This document shows positions 1 to 8,957 of a DNA stretch of 64,000 bases, piece after piece. The notes beneath the pieces are model-generated. The model saw nothing but the letters and a program-made list of their open reading frames with translations, had not been told where the DNA came from and made no database searches. Both the position numbers and the translations under genes were made by a program. The stretch covers positions 251,196 through 315,195 of the forward strand of contig CAXXCL010000001.1 of assembly GCA_963668615.2 (NCBI GenBank), in the 5' to 3' direction. Origin of the DNA: JAAYPI01 sp963668615 (GTDB lineage Bacteria > Bacteroidota > Bacteroidia > Bacteroidales > Paludibacteraceae). Within the stretch, counting starts at the first letter, position 1. Each line of letters starts with the position of its first letter.

Positions 1-1
1 A

Positions 2-1579
2 GCTGATTTTCCTGCTTATGTGTCGGATATTATCATGTTACCGGATGATATTAGCACAGTCAAAGAAGCTATTATGGAAAATGGTTCTGTAACATCAAGA
101 ATGTTCTACAGTTCCTCATATTATAACTCGTCAAATTACACCTATTATTACGATCATAGTGGCACTTATGGAGTTAATCACGGAATAAGTATTGTAGGAT
201 GGGATGATTCAAAGACGGTTACCGGAAACACTAGTGGCACACCGACAAGTACAGGAGCTTGGATTGTAAAAAATACGTGGGGAACAAACACCATGGATGG
301 AGGATACTTTTATGTGTCTTATGAGGACAAATATGTTGGAACTGAATGTTTTTCTTTTACCAAAAGAGTTGATAAGGATGAAATTGACAATCTATACCTG
401 TACGATTACTTGGGAATGACAAGTTGTATAGGATACGGAGTTGGGAATGCGGCATATGGGAAGGTAAAATACACAGCTCCAAAACGCGAAAAGGTAACGG
501 ATATAGGGACATTCCTCTCAGAGGATAATACGCAAGTGAAATATTGGATTTTCAGTGATGCCAGTTTGACCAAAATGGTTGGCTATTCAGCAAATACTTC
601 ATTCGAAAATGCCGGATTTTACAGTATAGATCCGGTAAATCCCACTTATGTTGAAGGAGATTTTTATATTGTAGTCCGTTATTTATCAACCACAAAGTCA
701 TACGTTCTTCCCATCGAAACAGTAATTTCAGGATACAGTAACCCGACAATACAAAATTCCGGTTTGCAATGGGTTAGCTCAAACGGATCAACATGGAATA
801 ACGTAGGAACGGATATATCAGATAAACAATTTAACTTGTGTATAAAAGCCTATACCAAGAATTCGACTCCTCCTGCAAATGATAGCATTAAAAATGCCTC
901 TTTACTAAATGAGGATGTTCTATACGAATCTCTCACCAATGAAGGTGCTACTGTAGAAACTAATGAACCTTGTCCTCCATACTCAACTGCTGATACAAGT
1001 TGCTACTCGCAAAAAACTTGGTGCCCTGAAGGAGGTTTACAAAATTCTGTTTGGTTTAAATTTGTTGCAACAACCAATTCCGTTTCGATTGAAACAGAGG
1101 GCTTTGATGATCAGATTGCACTTTGGACTGCGACAGACGATGATTGGAAAAATATAGTTAGTGGAAACACCTCCAACTATCAACTTATTGCAGCCAATGA
1201 TGACAAGGACGCCTCAAATGCTTCAGGGACAATTACGAACACTAGCGGATTGACAATAGGCAAAACCTACTTTATACAGGTAGATGGCTCCTCGGGAGGA
1301 AAAGAAGGAACTTTTTCTATCATCATTAATACAAATCCAACAGATATTACAGAACAAAAAAACAACTTGAATATATTTGATGAGAATGGAGAAATTAAGT
1401 CGGAAATTTTTCAAACAGTAGATAAAATTGAAGTGTATGAAATTGGCGGAAAATTGATGCAAACAATTACTTCGAACGATTCAAAAACAATTCAAAAACT
1501 TCCTTCTAAACAAGTATATATCCTTAAATTGTACAATAAAAATAATACTATACAAAGTATAAGCTTTGTAAATTCTTGA
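2..1579 (+). CDS. C1A papain-like protease, T9SS cargo (5' truncated)
   Basis: The reading frame is open from base 2, so the start and the catalytic Cys lie outside the window. The visible part has the papain His (NHGISIVGWDD, His codon near 179) and the Asn motif (VKNTWGTN). A lectin-like domain often found behind bacterial C1 peptidases follows (about residues 110-290). Next come a pre-peptidase C-terminal-type beta domain (about 300-455) and a T9SS type A sorting domain at the end (KIEVYEIGGKLMQ, then LPSKQVYILKL). By family knowledge it is exported by Sec, then T9SS, and acts at the cell surface or outside. Protease class is clear; substrate unknown. Confidence 0.85.
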   Translation, partial: ADFPAYVSDIIMLPDDISTVKEAIMENGSVTSRMFYSSSYYNSSNYTYYYDHSGTYGVNHGISIVGWDDSKTVTGNTSGTPTSTGAWIVKNTWGTNTMDGGYFYVSYEDKYVGTECFSFTKRVDKDEIDNLYLYDYLGMTSCIGYGVGNAAYGKVKYTAPKREKVTDIGTFLSEDNTQVKYWIFSDASLTKMVGYSANTSFENAGFYSIDPVNPTYVEGDFYIVVRYLSTTKSYVLPIETVISGYSNPTIQNSGLQWVSSNGSTWNNVGTDISDKQFNLCIKAYTKNSTPPANDSIKNASLLNEDVLYESLTNEGATVETNEPCPPYSTADTSCYSQKTWCPEGGLQNSVWFKFVATTNSVSIETEGFDDQIALWTATDDDWKNIVSGNTSNYQLIAANDDKDASNASGTITNTSGLTIGKTYFIQVDGSSGGKEGTFSIIINTNPTDITEQKNNLNIFDENGEIKSEIFQTVDKIEVYEIGGKLMQTITSNDSKTIQKLPSKQVYILKLYNKNNTIQSISFVNS

Positions 1580-1621
1580 TTGCTTGTCAATTAACACGGA
1601 ACATTATACAGATTATTCCAG

Positions 1622-1669
1622 ATACTCCATAAAGGAAATATTAATCTTCCTTTTATGGAGTATTTGATT
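1622..1669 (+). terminator. Rho-independent-type terminator
   Basis: An inverted repeat with arms 1622-1637 and 1647-1663 (about 16 pairs, one bulged T) is followed by a short T-rich stretch. It lies 42 bases after the stop codon of the protease gene. Confidence 0.65.
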
Positions 1670-1683
1670 AATTTTTAAAGTAT

Positions 1684-2118
1684 ATGAAAAAAATAACATT
1701 AATTATAGGCGTAATCTTTATGTGTTTTGCTGCAAAAGCAGAATATAATAAAGACATAATGATCGAACCTGTATTAAAAACCGATACGACTTCAATCGGG
1801 CAAAAAATTATTTTTCCGAATTTCACCAATAACGAGGTTACAATATGTAAAATAACTATTCCGAAAGCAGCATCAACAGGTTGGCACAAGCACGAAACGC
1901 CTGTATTTGCCTATGTTTTAAAAGGCAATTTAACCATAGAATTAGAAAATGGAAAGAAAATGCGATTCCCTGAAAACTCATCATTTGCAGAAGTAATAAA
2001 TACTTTTCATAACGGAGTAAACCAAGGAAATGAAGATGTTATTTTGATCGCTTTTTTCTTGGAAAATAAGGGTGAAAGATTATCTATACCAAGAAATAAT
2101 CTTATTACAACTAAATGA
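1684..2118 (+). CDS. Exported cupin-domain protein
   Basis: A 144-residue protein with a clear Sec signal peptide (MKKITLIIGVIFMCFAAKA). The rest is a single cupin barrel: motif 1 is WHKHETPVFAYVLKG and motif 2 is around FHNGVNQG, which supply the usual His ligands for a metal. Exported small cupins of this kind usually bind a metal or small ligand in the periplasm, and I cannot name the substrate. It stands alone between a terminator and the next gene (36-base gap). Confidence 0.75.
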   Translation: MKKITLIIGVIFMCFAAKAEYNKDIMIEPVLKTDTTSIGQKIIFPNFTNNEVTICKITIPKAASTGWHKHETPVFAYVLKGNLTIELENGKKMRFPENSSFAEVINTFHNGVNQGNEDVILIAFFLENKGERLSIPRNNLITTK

Positions 2119-2154
2119 TTTAACTATTTTTGTTATACGTACTTATTATAATCA

Positions 2155-3081
2155 ATGGAGAGAAAGAATATCGAATCGAACAATAATGCAAATGTAAAAA
2201 AAACATTATTAGGCATTAACGATGTGGAAAATCTTTCTTCTATTTTTAAGGGAAGAATCGGGAATGAATTGGCTCGGCAACTAATGTATCTCTTTGGAAT
2301 AAACAAAATAAATGCGGCATACGAAAGTGCTTGCGATTACACAGGAGCAGCCTTTGCAACAGAATTACTGAAAAATATAGGTGTTCAGTATCAAATTGGC
2401 AATGTAGAACGATTAAAGGAGCTGCCAGAAGGAGCTTTCATAACTATCTCCAATCACCCATACGGTGGCATTGACGGAATTATGTTAATTGACTTAATAG
2501 CAAGTATGCGTTCTGATTACAAGATAATGGTAAACAAAATTCTTTCCCTTATTAAAACAATGGAAGAAAATTTCATTTCGGTAACCCCTACAACGAATAA
2601 AAAAGCCGAAGCAACGACTAACCTCAATGGTATTAGAGAAACGTTAGAACTTCTTAAAAATGGTCATCCCGTTGGATTTTTTCCTTCAGGAGCGGTCTCT
2701 GATTTCAGAATAAAAGATTTCAAAATAAAAGATCGAGAATGGCAAGAGGGTATTATAAGACTTATTAAGATGGCAAAAGTCCCCATTGTTCCAATTCGCT
2801 TTTTTGACAGAAACTCTACTCTTTTCTACTTTTTAGGTGTTATTGATTGGAGAATAAGAAGCATACGAATGCCTCATGAAATTTTCAACAAACAAAACCA
2901 GAAACCTCGCATAGGTATTGGTTCGATTATTTCTGTAGAAGAACAAAAACAATTTACAAACAATAAATCTTTTGGCGATTTTTTACGAAAATCCGTTTAT
3001 GATATGCCCGAACCTGTTTTTTATACTCCCCGAAAGGCACTGAACATTAATAGCAACTTAAATGAAAAAAACAAACGTTAA
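2155..3081 (+). CDS. Hemolysin-like / PlsC-type acyltransferase
   Basis: A 308-residue protein of the lysophospholipid acyltransferase superfamily. The catalytic block is NHPYGGIDG (near residue 100), the form with one extra residue between His and Asp that is typical of the 'hemolysin' acyltransferases of Bacteroidota. A second block, GFFPSGAVSD, matches the acyl-acceptor binding motif (EGxR equivalent). Members make phosphatidic acid or the acyloxyacyl part of ornithine or glycine lipids, and the sequence does not say which. It overlaps the thioesterase gene by 20 bases, so the pair is probably co-transcribed and works on acyl chains. Confidence 0.8.
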   Translation: MERKNIESNNNANVKKTLLGINDVENLSSIFKGRIGNELARQLMYLFGINKINAAYESACDYTGAAFATELLKNIGVQYQIGNVERLKELPEGAFITISNHPYGGIDGIMLIDLIASMRSDYKIMVNKILSLIKTMEENFISVTPTTNKKAEATTNLNGIRETLELLKNGHPVGFFPSGAVSDFRIKDFKIKDREWQEGIIRLIKMAKVPIVPIRFFDRNSTLFYFLGVIDWRIRSIRMPHEIFNKQNQKPRIGIGSIISVEEQKQFTNNKSFGDFLRKSVYDMPEPVFYTPRKALNINSNLNEKNKR

Positions 3082-3517
3082 ATTGGAGTTACGAATTGAT
3101 TGGAGTGAAATTGATGCCTTCGGACATGTGAACAATCTGTCTATTCTGAAATACGTACAAGCTGCAAGGGTCAACTATTTAGAAATAATAGGTTTAATGC
3201 AAATGCAAGCAACAATCAAGATTGGACCAATTCTGGCTTCTACAACTTGCCAATTTCGAAAACCATTATTCTACCCGGGACAGGTTACCATATATACTAG
3301 CGTTGACAATGTGAAAAATTCCAGTTTTCACGTTCAACACCAAATTATGAACGACAAAAAAGAGTTGGTGGCAGAAGCTCAGGACGTTATCGTATTTTAT
3401 GACTTTAATAAAAACACCAAATTGACCATTTCTGCTGAGATTAAAGAAAAAATAGCAAAATTGGAAGGCACTGATTTTTGGAAGAATATTGATGAAAATG
3501 TACAACAAGATTATTAA
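3062..3517 (+). CDS. Hotdog-fold acyl-CoA thioesterase
   Basis: A 151-residue protein of the 4-hydroxybenzoyl-CoA thioesterase (YbgC-like) family. The signature near residue 13, WSEIDAFGHVNNLSILKY, contains the active-site Asp and the GHVNN turn of the hotdog fold. Length is normal. The start lies inside the acyltransferase gene, so translation is likely coupled. Predicted to hydrolyse an acyl-CoA or acyl-ACP in the cytoplasm; exact substrate unknown. Confidence 0.82.
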   Translation: MKKTNVKLELRIDWSEIDAFGHVNNLSILKYVQAARVNYLEIIGLMQMQATIKIGPILASTTCQFRKPLFYPGQVTIYTSVDNVKNSSFHVQHQIMNDKKELVAEAQDVIVFYDFNKNTKLTISAEIKEKIAKLEGTDFWKNIDENVQQDY

Positions 3518-3578
3518 AAAATTTAGGGTTGAGGAGATATGTGTTTTAGAAATATATCTACATATACCCATAAAACAA

Positions 3579-3612
3579 AAAAAACTGTAAATCAATCGAT
3601 TTACAGTTTTTT
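3579..3612. terminator. Bidirectional terminator
   Basis: Perfect 15-bp inverted repeat (3579-3593 and 3598-3612) with a four-base loop. It has A-rich and T-rich ends, so it can work on both strands. It lies between the thioesterase gene (plus) and tRNA-Gln (minus). Confidence 0.8.
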
Positions 3613-3622
3613 AAACTCATTG

Positions 3623-3693
3623 TTGTCTCACTAGGATTCGAACCTAGACAAGCAGATTCAGAAACTGATGTGCTACCATTACACCATGAGACA
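3623..3693 (-). tRNA. tRNA-Gln (CTG)
   Basis: A complete cloverleaf of 71 bases on the minus strand. The acceptor stem is TGTCTCA/TGAGACA, with the T-loop TTCGAAT and anticodon CTG in the loop TTCTGAA. CCA is not encoded. The anticodon stem is poor: pairs 27-43 (T/C) and 31-39 (T/T) do not match. The 5' half is identical to the neighbouring tRNA-Gln (TTG), which suggests a tandem duplication with divergence. Confidence 0.9.
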
Positions 3694-3730
3694 AAAAAAA
3701 ACTAAATAAACTCTATCTACCAAAAGCATA

Positions 3731-3764
3731 AAAGCCTGACTATCCATTTTGACGATCAGACTTT
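3731..3764 (-). terminator. Hairpin between the tRNA-Gln genes
   Basis: On the minus strand, arms 3764-3756 and 3739-3731 pair over 9 positions with one G-U pair and run into A/T-rich sequence. The plus-strand transcript would have a C/A mismatch, so the hairpin fits minus-strand transcription downstream of tRNA-Gln (TTG). It could be a terminator or a processing signal. Confidence 0.45.
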
Positions 3765-3775
3765 TACCTATTTTG

Positions 3776-3846
3776 TTGTCTCACGAAGATTCGAACTTCG
3801 ACAGGCAGAACCAAAAACTGCAGTGCTACCATTACACCATGAGACA
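3776..3846 (-). tRNA. tRNA-Gln (TTG)
   Basis: A complete 71-base cloverleaf on the minus strand. The acceptor stem is TGTCTCA/TGAGACA, the T-loop TTCGAAT and the anticodon TTG in the loop TTTTGGT. The anticodon stem has four good pairs and one T/T. It is transcribed from the promoter just upstream (3890-3921). Confidence 0.93.
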
Positions 3847-3889
3847 AGGTAAAAATTACAGACCTACTAATTGAACTGTAATTTCGGGG

Positions 3890-3921
3890 CAAAGGTAGAT
3901 TCTTTTGAAGAATTTACCAAA
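3890..3921 (-). promoter_or_regulatory. Bacteroidota-type promoter for the tRNA-Gln pair
   Basis: On the minus strand TTTG (3921-3918), a 20-base spacer and TACCTTTG (3897-3890) match the -33/-7 consensus of the Bacteroidota major sigma factor. The tRNA begins about 44 bases downstream. Confidence 0.72.
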
Positions 3922-3936
3922 TTTTTACTTGTGTTT

Positions 3937-5229
3937 TTACTTTATGCGTAGTAAATAATAATTCTTTTTCCCTTTCTGAACCAGGATAAACCGGTCATTT
4001 AAAAGCATCCCATTTAATACCGGCAATTCAGCATCTACAACTTTTTCTTTATTTACAAATAAACCTCCATTTTGAAGCATCTTGCGAACTTCACCTTTAG
4101 AAGCAAACACAGGGGCTTGAGTTGTCAACAGATCAATTAGTTTAACTTCGGCACCAACATCAACTCTATCAATCTCAAATTGAGGAACACCTTCAAATAT
4201 GGATAATAACGTATCAGCATCCAACCTTTTCAGGGTATCCGAGGTGGCATTTCCAAACAATACAGAAGAGGCTTCTACAGCCAATTCGTAATCTTCTTGA
4301 GAATGCACCATAACCGTAACTTCTTGAGCCAAACGTTTTTGCAACATACGTAAATGAGGAGCTTCATGGTGTTGTTTAATTAACTCTTCTATTTCTTCCT
4401 TGCCTATGAATGTAAAAATTTTGATATATTTTTCAGCATCTAAGTCACTAACATTCAACCAAAATTGATAGAATTTATACGGCGAAGTATACTTTTTATC
4501 CAACCACACATTACCACTCTCTGTTTTCCCGAATTTGCCGCCATCTGCTTTTGTAATAAGCGGACAAGTAAGAGCAAAAGCATCACCCGACATTTTTCTG
4601 CGAATAAGTTCGGTTCCGGTAGTAATATTTCCCCATTGGTCAGAACCACCCATTTGCAACTTACAATTTTTATTTTCATATAAATAAAGAAAATCATAAC
4701 CTTGTACCAATTGATAGGTAAATTCGGTAAAAGACATTCCTACACTCGACTCAGCAGCAAGCCTTTTTTTTACGGAATCCTTTGCCATCATATAATTAAC
4801 AGTTATATACTTACCAATATCACGAATGAAATCCAAAAACGTAAAGTTTTTCATCCAATCGTAATTATTTACCATTTCGGCAGCGTTAGGAGCATCGCTA
4901 TCAAAATCCAAAAAACGAGACAATTGTGCTTTAATCGCTTCTTGATTATGCCTTAAAACCTCTTCATTCAACAAATTGCGTTCAGCACTTTTACCAGATG
5001 GGTCTCCAATCATACCGGTAGCCCCACCTACCAACGCGATAGGTTTATGTCCACAGCGTTGAAAATGCTTCAACATCATAACACCCACCAGATGTCCTAT
5101 ATGCAACGAATCCGCGGTGGGATCAATACCAACATAAGCAGATGTCATTTCTTTTTCAAGCTGTTCCTTTGTCCCAGGCATCATGGTATGTATCATACCT
5201 CTCCATTCCAGTTCTTCTACAAAATTCAT
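3937..5229 (-). CDS. tyrS: Tyrosyl-tRNA synthetase
   Basis: A 430-residue class I aminoacyl-tRNA synthetase that charges tRNA-Tyr. The HIGH motif is in DSLHIGHLVGVMM (near residue 43) and the KMSKS equivalent is KFGKTESG (near 230). The tyrosine-specific block YDFLYLYEN and the DQWGNI region are present. A C-terminal S4 RNA-binding domain (LIDLL...GEVRKMLQNGGLFVN) ends the protein. Full length for bacterial TyrS. It begins four bases after the tadA stop, so it is the last gene of an rmuC-tadA-tyrS operon. Confidence 0.97.
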   Translation of the reverse strand: MNFVEELEWRGMIHTMMPGTKEQLEKEMTSAYVGIDPTADSLHIGHLVGVMMLKHFQRCGHKPIALVGGATGMIGDPSGKSAERNLLNEEVLRHNQEAIKAQLSRFLDFDSDAPNAAEMVNNYDWMKNFTFLDFIRDIGKYITVNYMMAKDSVKKRLAAESSVGMSFTEFTYQLVQGYDFLYLYENKNCKLQMGGSDQWGNITTGTELIRRKMSGDAFALTCPLITKADGGKFGKTESGNVWLDKKYTSPYKFYQFWLNVSDLDAEKYIKIFTFIGKEEIEELIKQHHEAPHLRMLQKRLAQEVTVMVHSQEDYELAVEASSVLFGNATSDTLKRLDADTLLSIFEGVPQFEIDRVDVGAEVKLIDLLTTQAPVFASKGEVRKMLQNGGLFVNKEKVVDAELPVLNGMLLNDRFILVQKGKKNYYLLRIK

Positions 5230-5233
5230 TTTA

Positions 5234-5668
5234 TTATCTTTTCTGTTTAAAAAAATCTTTCATCAAGGCAGCACACTCATCTGCTACTATTCCCCCGACA
5301 ACTTCTGTTTTTGGATGCATTGCGTATGGAGCTTTTTTCGTAAAACCTTCTTTCTCTTCGCTTGCACCATATATAACCTTTGAAACCTTTGACCAAAAAC
5401 ACGCTCCCGCACACATTACACAAGGCTCCACAGTGACGTATAAAACACAGTCAATCAAATATTTAGAACCCAAATAATTGGCAGCAGAGGTAATAACCTG
5501 CATTTCAGCATGAGCAGTCGCATCATTAAGAGTTTCGGTAAGATTGTGAGCTCTTGCTATAACTTGTTGGTTACATACAACTACTGCCCCTATCGGAACC
5601 TCACCCTTATCGTAAGCTTTTTTAGCCTCAGACAAAGCTTGTTTCATAAAATACGTATCGTCTAACAT
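5234..5668 (-). CDS. tadA: tRNA adenosine(34) deaminase TadA
   Basis: A 144-residue zinc-dependent deaminase. The catalytic motifs HAEMQ (His ligand and proton-shuttle Glu) and PCVMCAGA (two Cys ligands) are intact. The family converts A34 to inosine in tRNA-Arg (ACG). The length and the YGASEEKEG segment fit TadA, although a guanine or cytosine deaminase cannot be fully excluded. It sits between rmuC (3-base gap) and tyrS, a translation context that supports TadA. Confidence 0.88.
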   Translation of the reverse strand: MLDDTYFMKQALSEAKKAYDKGEVPIGAVVVCNQQVIARAHNLTETLNDATAHAEMQVITSAANYLGSKYLIDCVLYVTVEPCVMCAGACFWSKVSKVIYGASEEKEGFTKKAPYAMHPKTEVVGGIVADECAALMKDFFKQKR

Positions 5669-5671
5669 CGA

Positions 5672-7003
5672 TTACAAGAGGTCTTCAGGTAAAATTTTAG
5701 ATGTCTTTGCTCCTAATTGTTTCATCTTTTCTGCCGTAACAAAAACATTTCCAGCTCCTGTTTGCATTTTCTTAATAGCATCATTATAAGAAACACCCGC
5801 CCTATCTATATTATTTTTCACCTTGACAAGGTCTTCAATACAACCCGCAAGTTTGTCGTATAAAGCACCGCCCAAACGAGCTATTTCTTGTGCATTTTTT
5901 GTCTGATTTTCTTGTTTCCAAATGGAAGCAATTGTTCGCAAAGTAGCCAGCAGTGTGGTCGGACTAACAATCACAATTTTCTTATCCCAAGCATAAGAAA
6001 ACAAATCAGCATCAGTTTGTACAGCAACCGAGAAAGAACCTTCAATAGGTAAAAACATCAAGACAAAATCAGGGGTATTGAGAGATGGGGAATTTTGATA
6101 GCATTTTTCGCTAAGTTCTTTCACATGCTTGCGAAGAGACTCAACATGCCTTCTCAACGAAGCATCTTTCTCATCGTCTTCTGCACTTATAAATTGTTCG
6201 TAAGCAACTAAAGAAACTTTCGAATCGACTATAATATGCTTATTATCAGGTAAATGAATGATAACGTCTGGACGATAGATTTGTCCACGATCTCCATCCA
6301 CTACCTCTTCTCGGGTATATTCTTGGTCTTTCCTTAAGCCCGAACGCTCCAATACTCTTTCCAAAATAACTTCGCCCCAATTACCTTGCTTCTTTACATC
6401 TCCCTTTAAGGCCTTGGTCAAATTGTTGGCTTCTTCACTAATTCGGCCATTCAATTCGGTTAGTTTTTTGACTTCAGCACTCAGATTAAGCTTATCACGC
6501 AACTCCTTTTCATAAGTTTCTCCCACAGTTTTCTCAAAGGTGGTAATTTTTTCTTTCAAAGGATTCAGTATCTCACTCAAATTCTTATGATTAGCCTCGG
6601 CAAACTCCACAGAATTCTGTTTCAATATTCGATTAGCGATGTTTTCAAACTCTTTGGTAAATTGCTCTTGTAACTCCGTTAACTCTTTTTTTTGCGTAGC
6701 TAATTTTTCCGCCAAATTTTCATTATGTGTTTCTAAAACAGCTACTTGCGAGAATAGTTTTTGTGCGGTTTCTGTTTCAACAGCCATTTTACCCAACAGC
6801 TCTCTATATTGCTCTTCTTTTTGTTTTAATCTTTCTATTAAAACAGATTTTTCATTTTCAAGAGAAGACAATGCGTTTGACAAAAAAACATCTTTCTGAG
6901 CCAAAGCATTTTTTTGCTTTTGTTCATAATATTTTTTTGCAACAAACAGTACCAACCCGAAAAATGCAAGTCCTGCTAGAATATAAATAAAAGGGTTCGA
7001 CAT
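5672..7003 (-). CDS. rmuC: DNA recombination protein RmuC
   Basis: A 443-residue protein with an N-terminal membrane segment (about residues 5-22) and a long coiled coil (about 30-200). The RmuC nuclease-like core follows, with GNWGEVILERVLERSGL, RPDVIIHLPDNKHIIVDSKVSL and FVLMFLPIEG. The PD-(D/E)XK-like core (DVII, VDSK) is visible. By family it limits DNA inversions and rearrangements, perhaps by cutting DNA. First large gene of the rmuC-tadA-tyrS operon. Confidence 0.93.
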   Translation of the reverse strand: MSNPFIYILAGLAFFGLVLFVAKKYYEQKQKNALAQKDVFLSNALSSLENEKSVLIERLKQKEEQYRELLGKMAVETETAQKLFSQVAVLETHNENLAEKLATQKKELTELQEQFTKEFENIANRILKQNSVEFAEANHKNLSEILNPLKEKITTFEKTVGETYEKELRDKLNLSAEVKKLTELNGRISEEANNLTKALKGDVKKQGNWGEVILERVLERSGLRKDQEYTREEVVDGDRGQIYRPDVIIHLPDNKHIIVDSKVSLVAYEQFISAEDDEKDASLRRHVESLRKHVKELSEKCYQNSPSLNTPDFVLMFLPIEGSFSVAVQTDADLFSYAWDKKIVIVSPTTLLATLRTIASIWKQENQTKNAQEIARLGGALYDKLAGCIEDLVKVKNNIDRAGVSYNDAIKKMQTGAGNVFVTAEKMKQLGAKTSKILPEDLL

Positions 7004-7019
7004 CGTATTTTATTGTGGA

Positions 7020-7235
7020 TTAATCAAATAACGTAGGACTATCTTCTTCTAAACGCTTAATAACAGTAGTCATAAGTACCTCTCGCAAAAAGCGAGACTT
7101 ATTTTTTACTTTGTACTTGGAAATATAAAATTCTACTGCATTCATTTCTTTATCATTAAGCATAAAAGCAACCCTATTTGTACGAGGTAAAGATTTTTGT
7201 TTAACTTTGCCTATACGTTTTTCAGCTTTTTTCAT
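7020..7235 (-). CDS. Small ribbon-helix-helix-like protein
   Basis: A 71-residue basic protein. The segment NRVAFMLNDKEMNAVEFYISKYKVKNKSRFLREVL reads as a beta strand followed by two helices, as in ribbon-helix-helix DNA-binding proteins (MetJ/Arc/MobC-like). It lies 16 bases upstream of rmuC on the same strand and may be in the same operon. No partner toxin is visible, so I do not call it an antitoxin. A -7-like TACCTTTG occurs upstream (7339-7332) without a good -33. Confidence 0.6.
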   Translation of the reverse strand: MKKAEKRIGKVKQKSLPRTNRVAFMLNDKEMNAVEFYISKYKVKNKSRFLREVLMTTVIKRLEEDSPTLFD

Positions 7236-7400
7236 CCATTAAATATGTTGTTGTGATTAATGAAAAATCAATGTTGATTATCGTTCGTCCTTTTAAAAAT
7301 TAGTAAAAAACTTATTATTTGGTATATCTTGCAAAGGTACAATTCATTACAAAATAAAAAAAGTGGTTCTGACAAAAAAACCGAAGAAATGTAAAAAGAC

Positions 7401-7769
7401 ATGGCAAATCACAATAAATTAGGCAAAGAAGGCGAAAAAATAGCGACCGATTATTTACTAAAGAAGGGTTATTGGATTCGGCATTGTAATTGGAAAGCCG
7501 GCAATTTGGAATTGGACATTGTTGCCGAAACAAAAGATTATCTGGTTGTTGTAGAGGTAAAAACACGCAGTACAGAATATTTTGAGCACCCCAAAGACGC
7601 TATCAACAACGGAAAAATAAAACGAATTGTCCATGCTACAGAAGAATATATTTATCTATTTAATGTCAACAAAGAAGTTCGTTTTGATGTAATCGCTCTT
7701 TTGCCAAACAAAAATAACGGATATAAAATAGAGCATATAGAAGACGCTTTTTTACCACCGGTAAACTGA
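7401..7769 (+). CDS. YraN / UPF0102 family endonuclease-fold protein
   Basis: A 122-residue protein with the YraN pattern. GKEGEKIATDYLLKKGYWI is followed by the restriction-nuclease-like core NLELDIVAE and VVVEVKTRS (D...ExK) and by a short C-terminal helix region. Biochemical role is not firmly established in the family; a DNA repair or Holliday-junction nuclease role is usually suggested. It is transcribed away from the rmuC operon and followed 7 bases later by the MmcQ/YjbR gene. Confidence 0.85.
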   Translation: MANHNKLGKEGEKIATDYLLKKGYWIRHCNWKAGNLELDIVAETKDYLVVVEVKTRSTEYFEHPKDAINNGKIKRIVHATEEYIYLFNVNKEVRFDVIALLPNKNNGYKIEHIEDAFLPPVN

Positions 7770-7776
7770 AAGTATC

Positions 7777-8130
7777 ATGAATATTGAAGAAATACGCGAA
7801 TATTGCTTGACCAAGAAAGGGACTATAGAATGTTTTCCCTTTGATGGGGAAACGCTCGTTTTCAAGGTCAAGAACAAGATGTTCGTTTTGATTCCATTAG
7901 ATGCGATTCCGAAAACGATAGCTGTGAAATGTGACCCCGAAAAAGCCCTCGTTTTGCGTGAAAAATATGCTTGCGTATATCCTGCATGGCACATGAGCAA
8001 GAAGCATTGGAACAGCATTTTAGTAGAAGATATGACTTCTAAAGAATTATTGAAGCAATGGATTGATGAATCGTACGAGTTAGTTGTAAAAAAATTAACA
8101 AAAAGGGAACAAGTAGACCTAAATTTGTAA
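7777..8130 (+). CDS. MmcQ/YjbR family protein
   Basis: A 117-residue protein of the MmcQ/YjbR family (CyaY-like fold). Typical blocks are near the start (CLTKKGTIECFPFDGETLVFKV), then KMFVLIPLD, LKCDPE-like VKCDPEKA and a Trp-rich part with WHMSKKHWNSI. The family is described as DNA-binding, but function is unproven. It is closely coupled to yraN. Confidence 0.82.
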   Translation: MNIEEIREYCLTKKGTIECFPFDGETLVFKVKNKMFVLIPLDAIPKTIAVKCDPEKALVLREKYACVYPAWHMSKKHWNSILVEDMTSKELLKQWIDESYELVVKKLTKREQVDLNL

Positions 8131-8220
8131 AAAAACAAATTTTATAAACCGCTTTTCACTACATATTTAATATATTTGCAGATTGTAGTTTATCTCTACA
8201 AAAGAATCATACAGAATAAA

Positions 8221-8937
8221 ATGAAAATAGCATTAATCGGATACGGGAAAATGGGCAAAATAATAGAACAAGTAGCTATTGCCCGTGGACATGAAATAGT
8301 TAGTAAGATTGACATTGACAATCAAGATGATTTTAATTCTCCAGCCTTTAAAAGTGCTGATATTGCCATCGAATTTACAGCACCGGCTGTGGCCATTCAA
8401 AATTACAAAAGGGCCTTTGCTTCAGGAGTTTCAGTAGTTTCCGGCACTACCGGTTGGACAGACAAAATAGAAGAAGTAAAAAGCATTTGCAACGAAAAAG
8501 AGCTGGCTTTCTTTTGGTCTTCTAATTTCAGTTTAGGCGTGAATGTGTTCTTTGCCATCAATAAATATTTGGCAAAAATAATGAACCAATTTCCTAATTA
8601 CAATGTAGAAATGACAGAGATTCATCATACTCAAAAGTTAGATGCTCCAAGTGGCACAGCCATTACGTTAGCTGAAGATATTTTAGAGAACATTGATCGC
8701 AAATCAGCATGGGAACTTAATAATGAGTCTACTAAGGAGAAATTGGCCATACACGCTATCCGTGAAGGGCAAGTACCGGGAATCCATACGATAAAGTATG
8801 AATCCAATATTGATTCGATAAGCATTACACACGATGCCAAAAATCGCGAAGGATTCGCTTTGGGTGCAGTATTGGCAGCCGAATTCACTCGTGGCAAAAA
8901 AGGATTTTTTGGCATGCAAGATTTGTTTAATTTTTAA
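8221..8937 (+). CDS. dapB: 4-hydroxy-tetrahydrodipicolinate reductase
   Basis: A 238-residue NAD(P)H-dependent reductase of the lysine/diaminopimelate pathway. The N-terminal Rossmann motif is ALIGYGKMGK, the substrate-binding part is EIHHTQKLDAPSGTA (catalytic His pair and Lys), and the C-terminus FGMQDLFNF is typical. I chose the ATG at 8221 rather than the in-frame start at 8176, because MKIALIGYGKMG is the usual beginning. A -7-like TATATTTG lies at 8171-8178. It heads the dapB-lepB-wbqC gene order common in Bacteroidota. Confidence 0.95.
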   Translation: MKIALIGYGKMGKIIEQVAIARGHEIVSKIDIDNQDDFNSPAFKSADIAIEFTAPAVAIQNYKRAFASGVSVVSGTTGWTDKIEEVKSICNEKELAFFWSSNFSLGVNVFFAINKYLAKIMNQFPNYNVEMTEIHHTQKLDAPSGTAITLAEDILENIDRKSAWELNNESTKEKLAIHAIREGQVPGIHTIKYESNIDSISITHDAKNREGFALGAVLAAEFTRGKKGFFGMQDLFNF

Positions 8938-8957
8938 ATAATCTAAAAACAGTAAAG

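Noticed and set aside
5142..5477. Plus-strand frame over the tyrS/tadA junction
   Set aside because: Antisense to two conserved genes, with no recognisable sequence.
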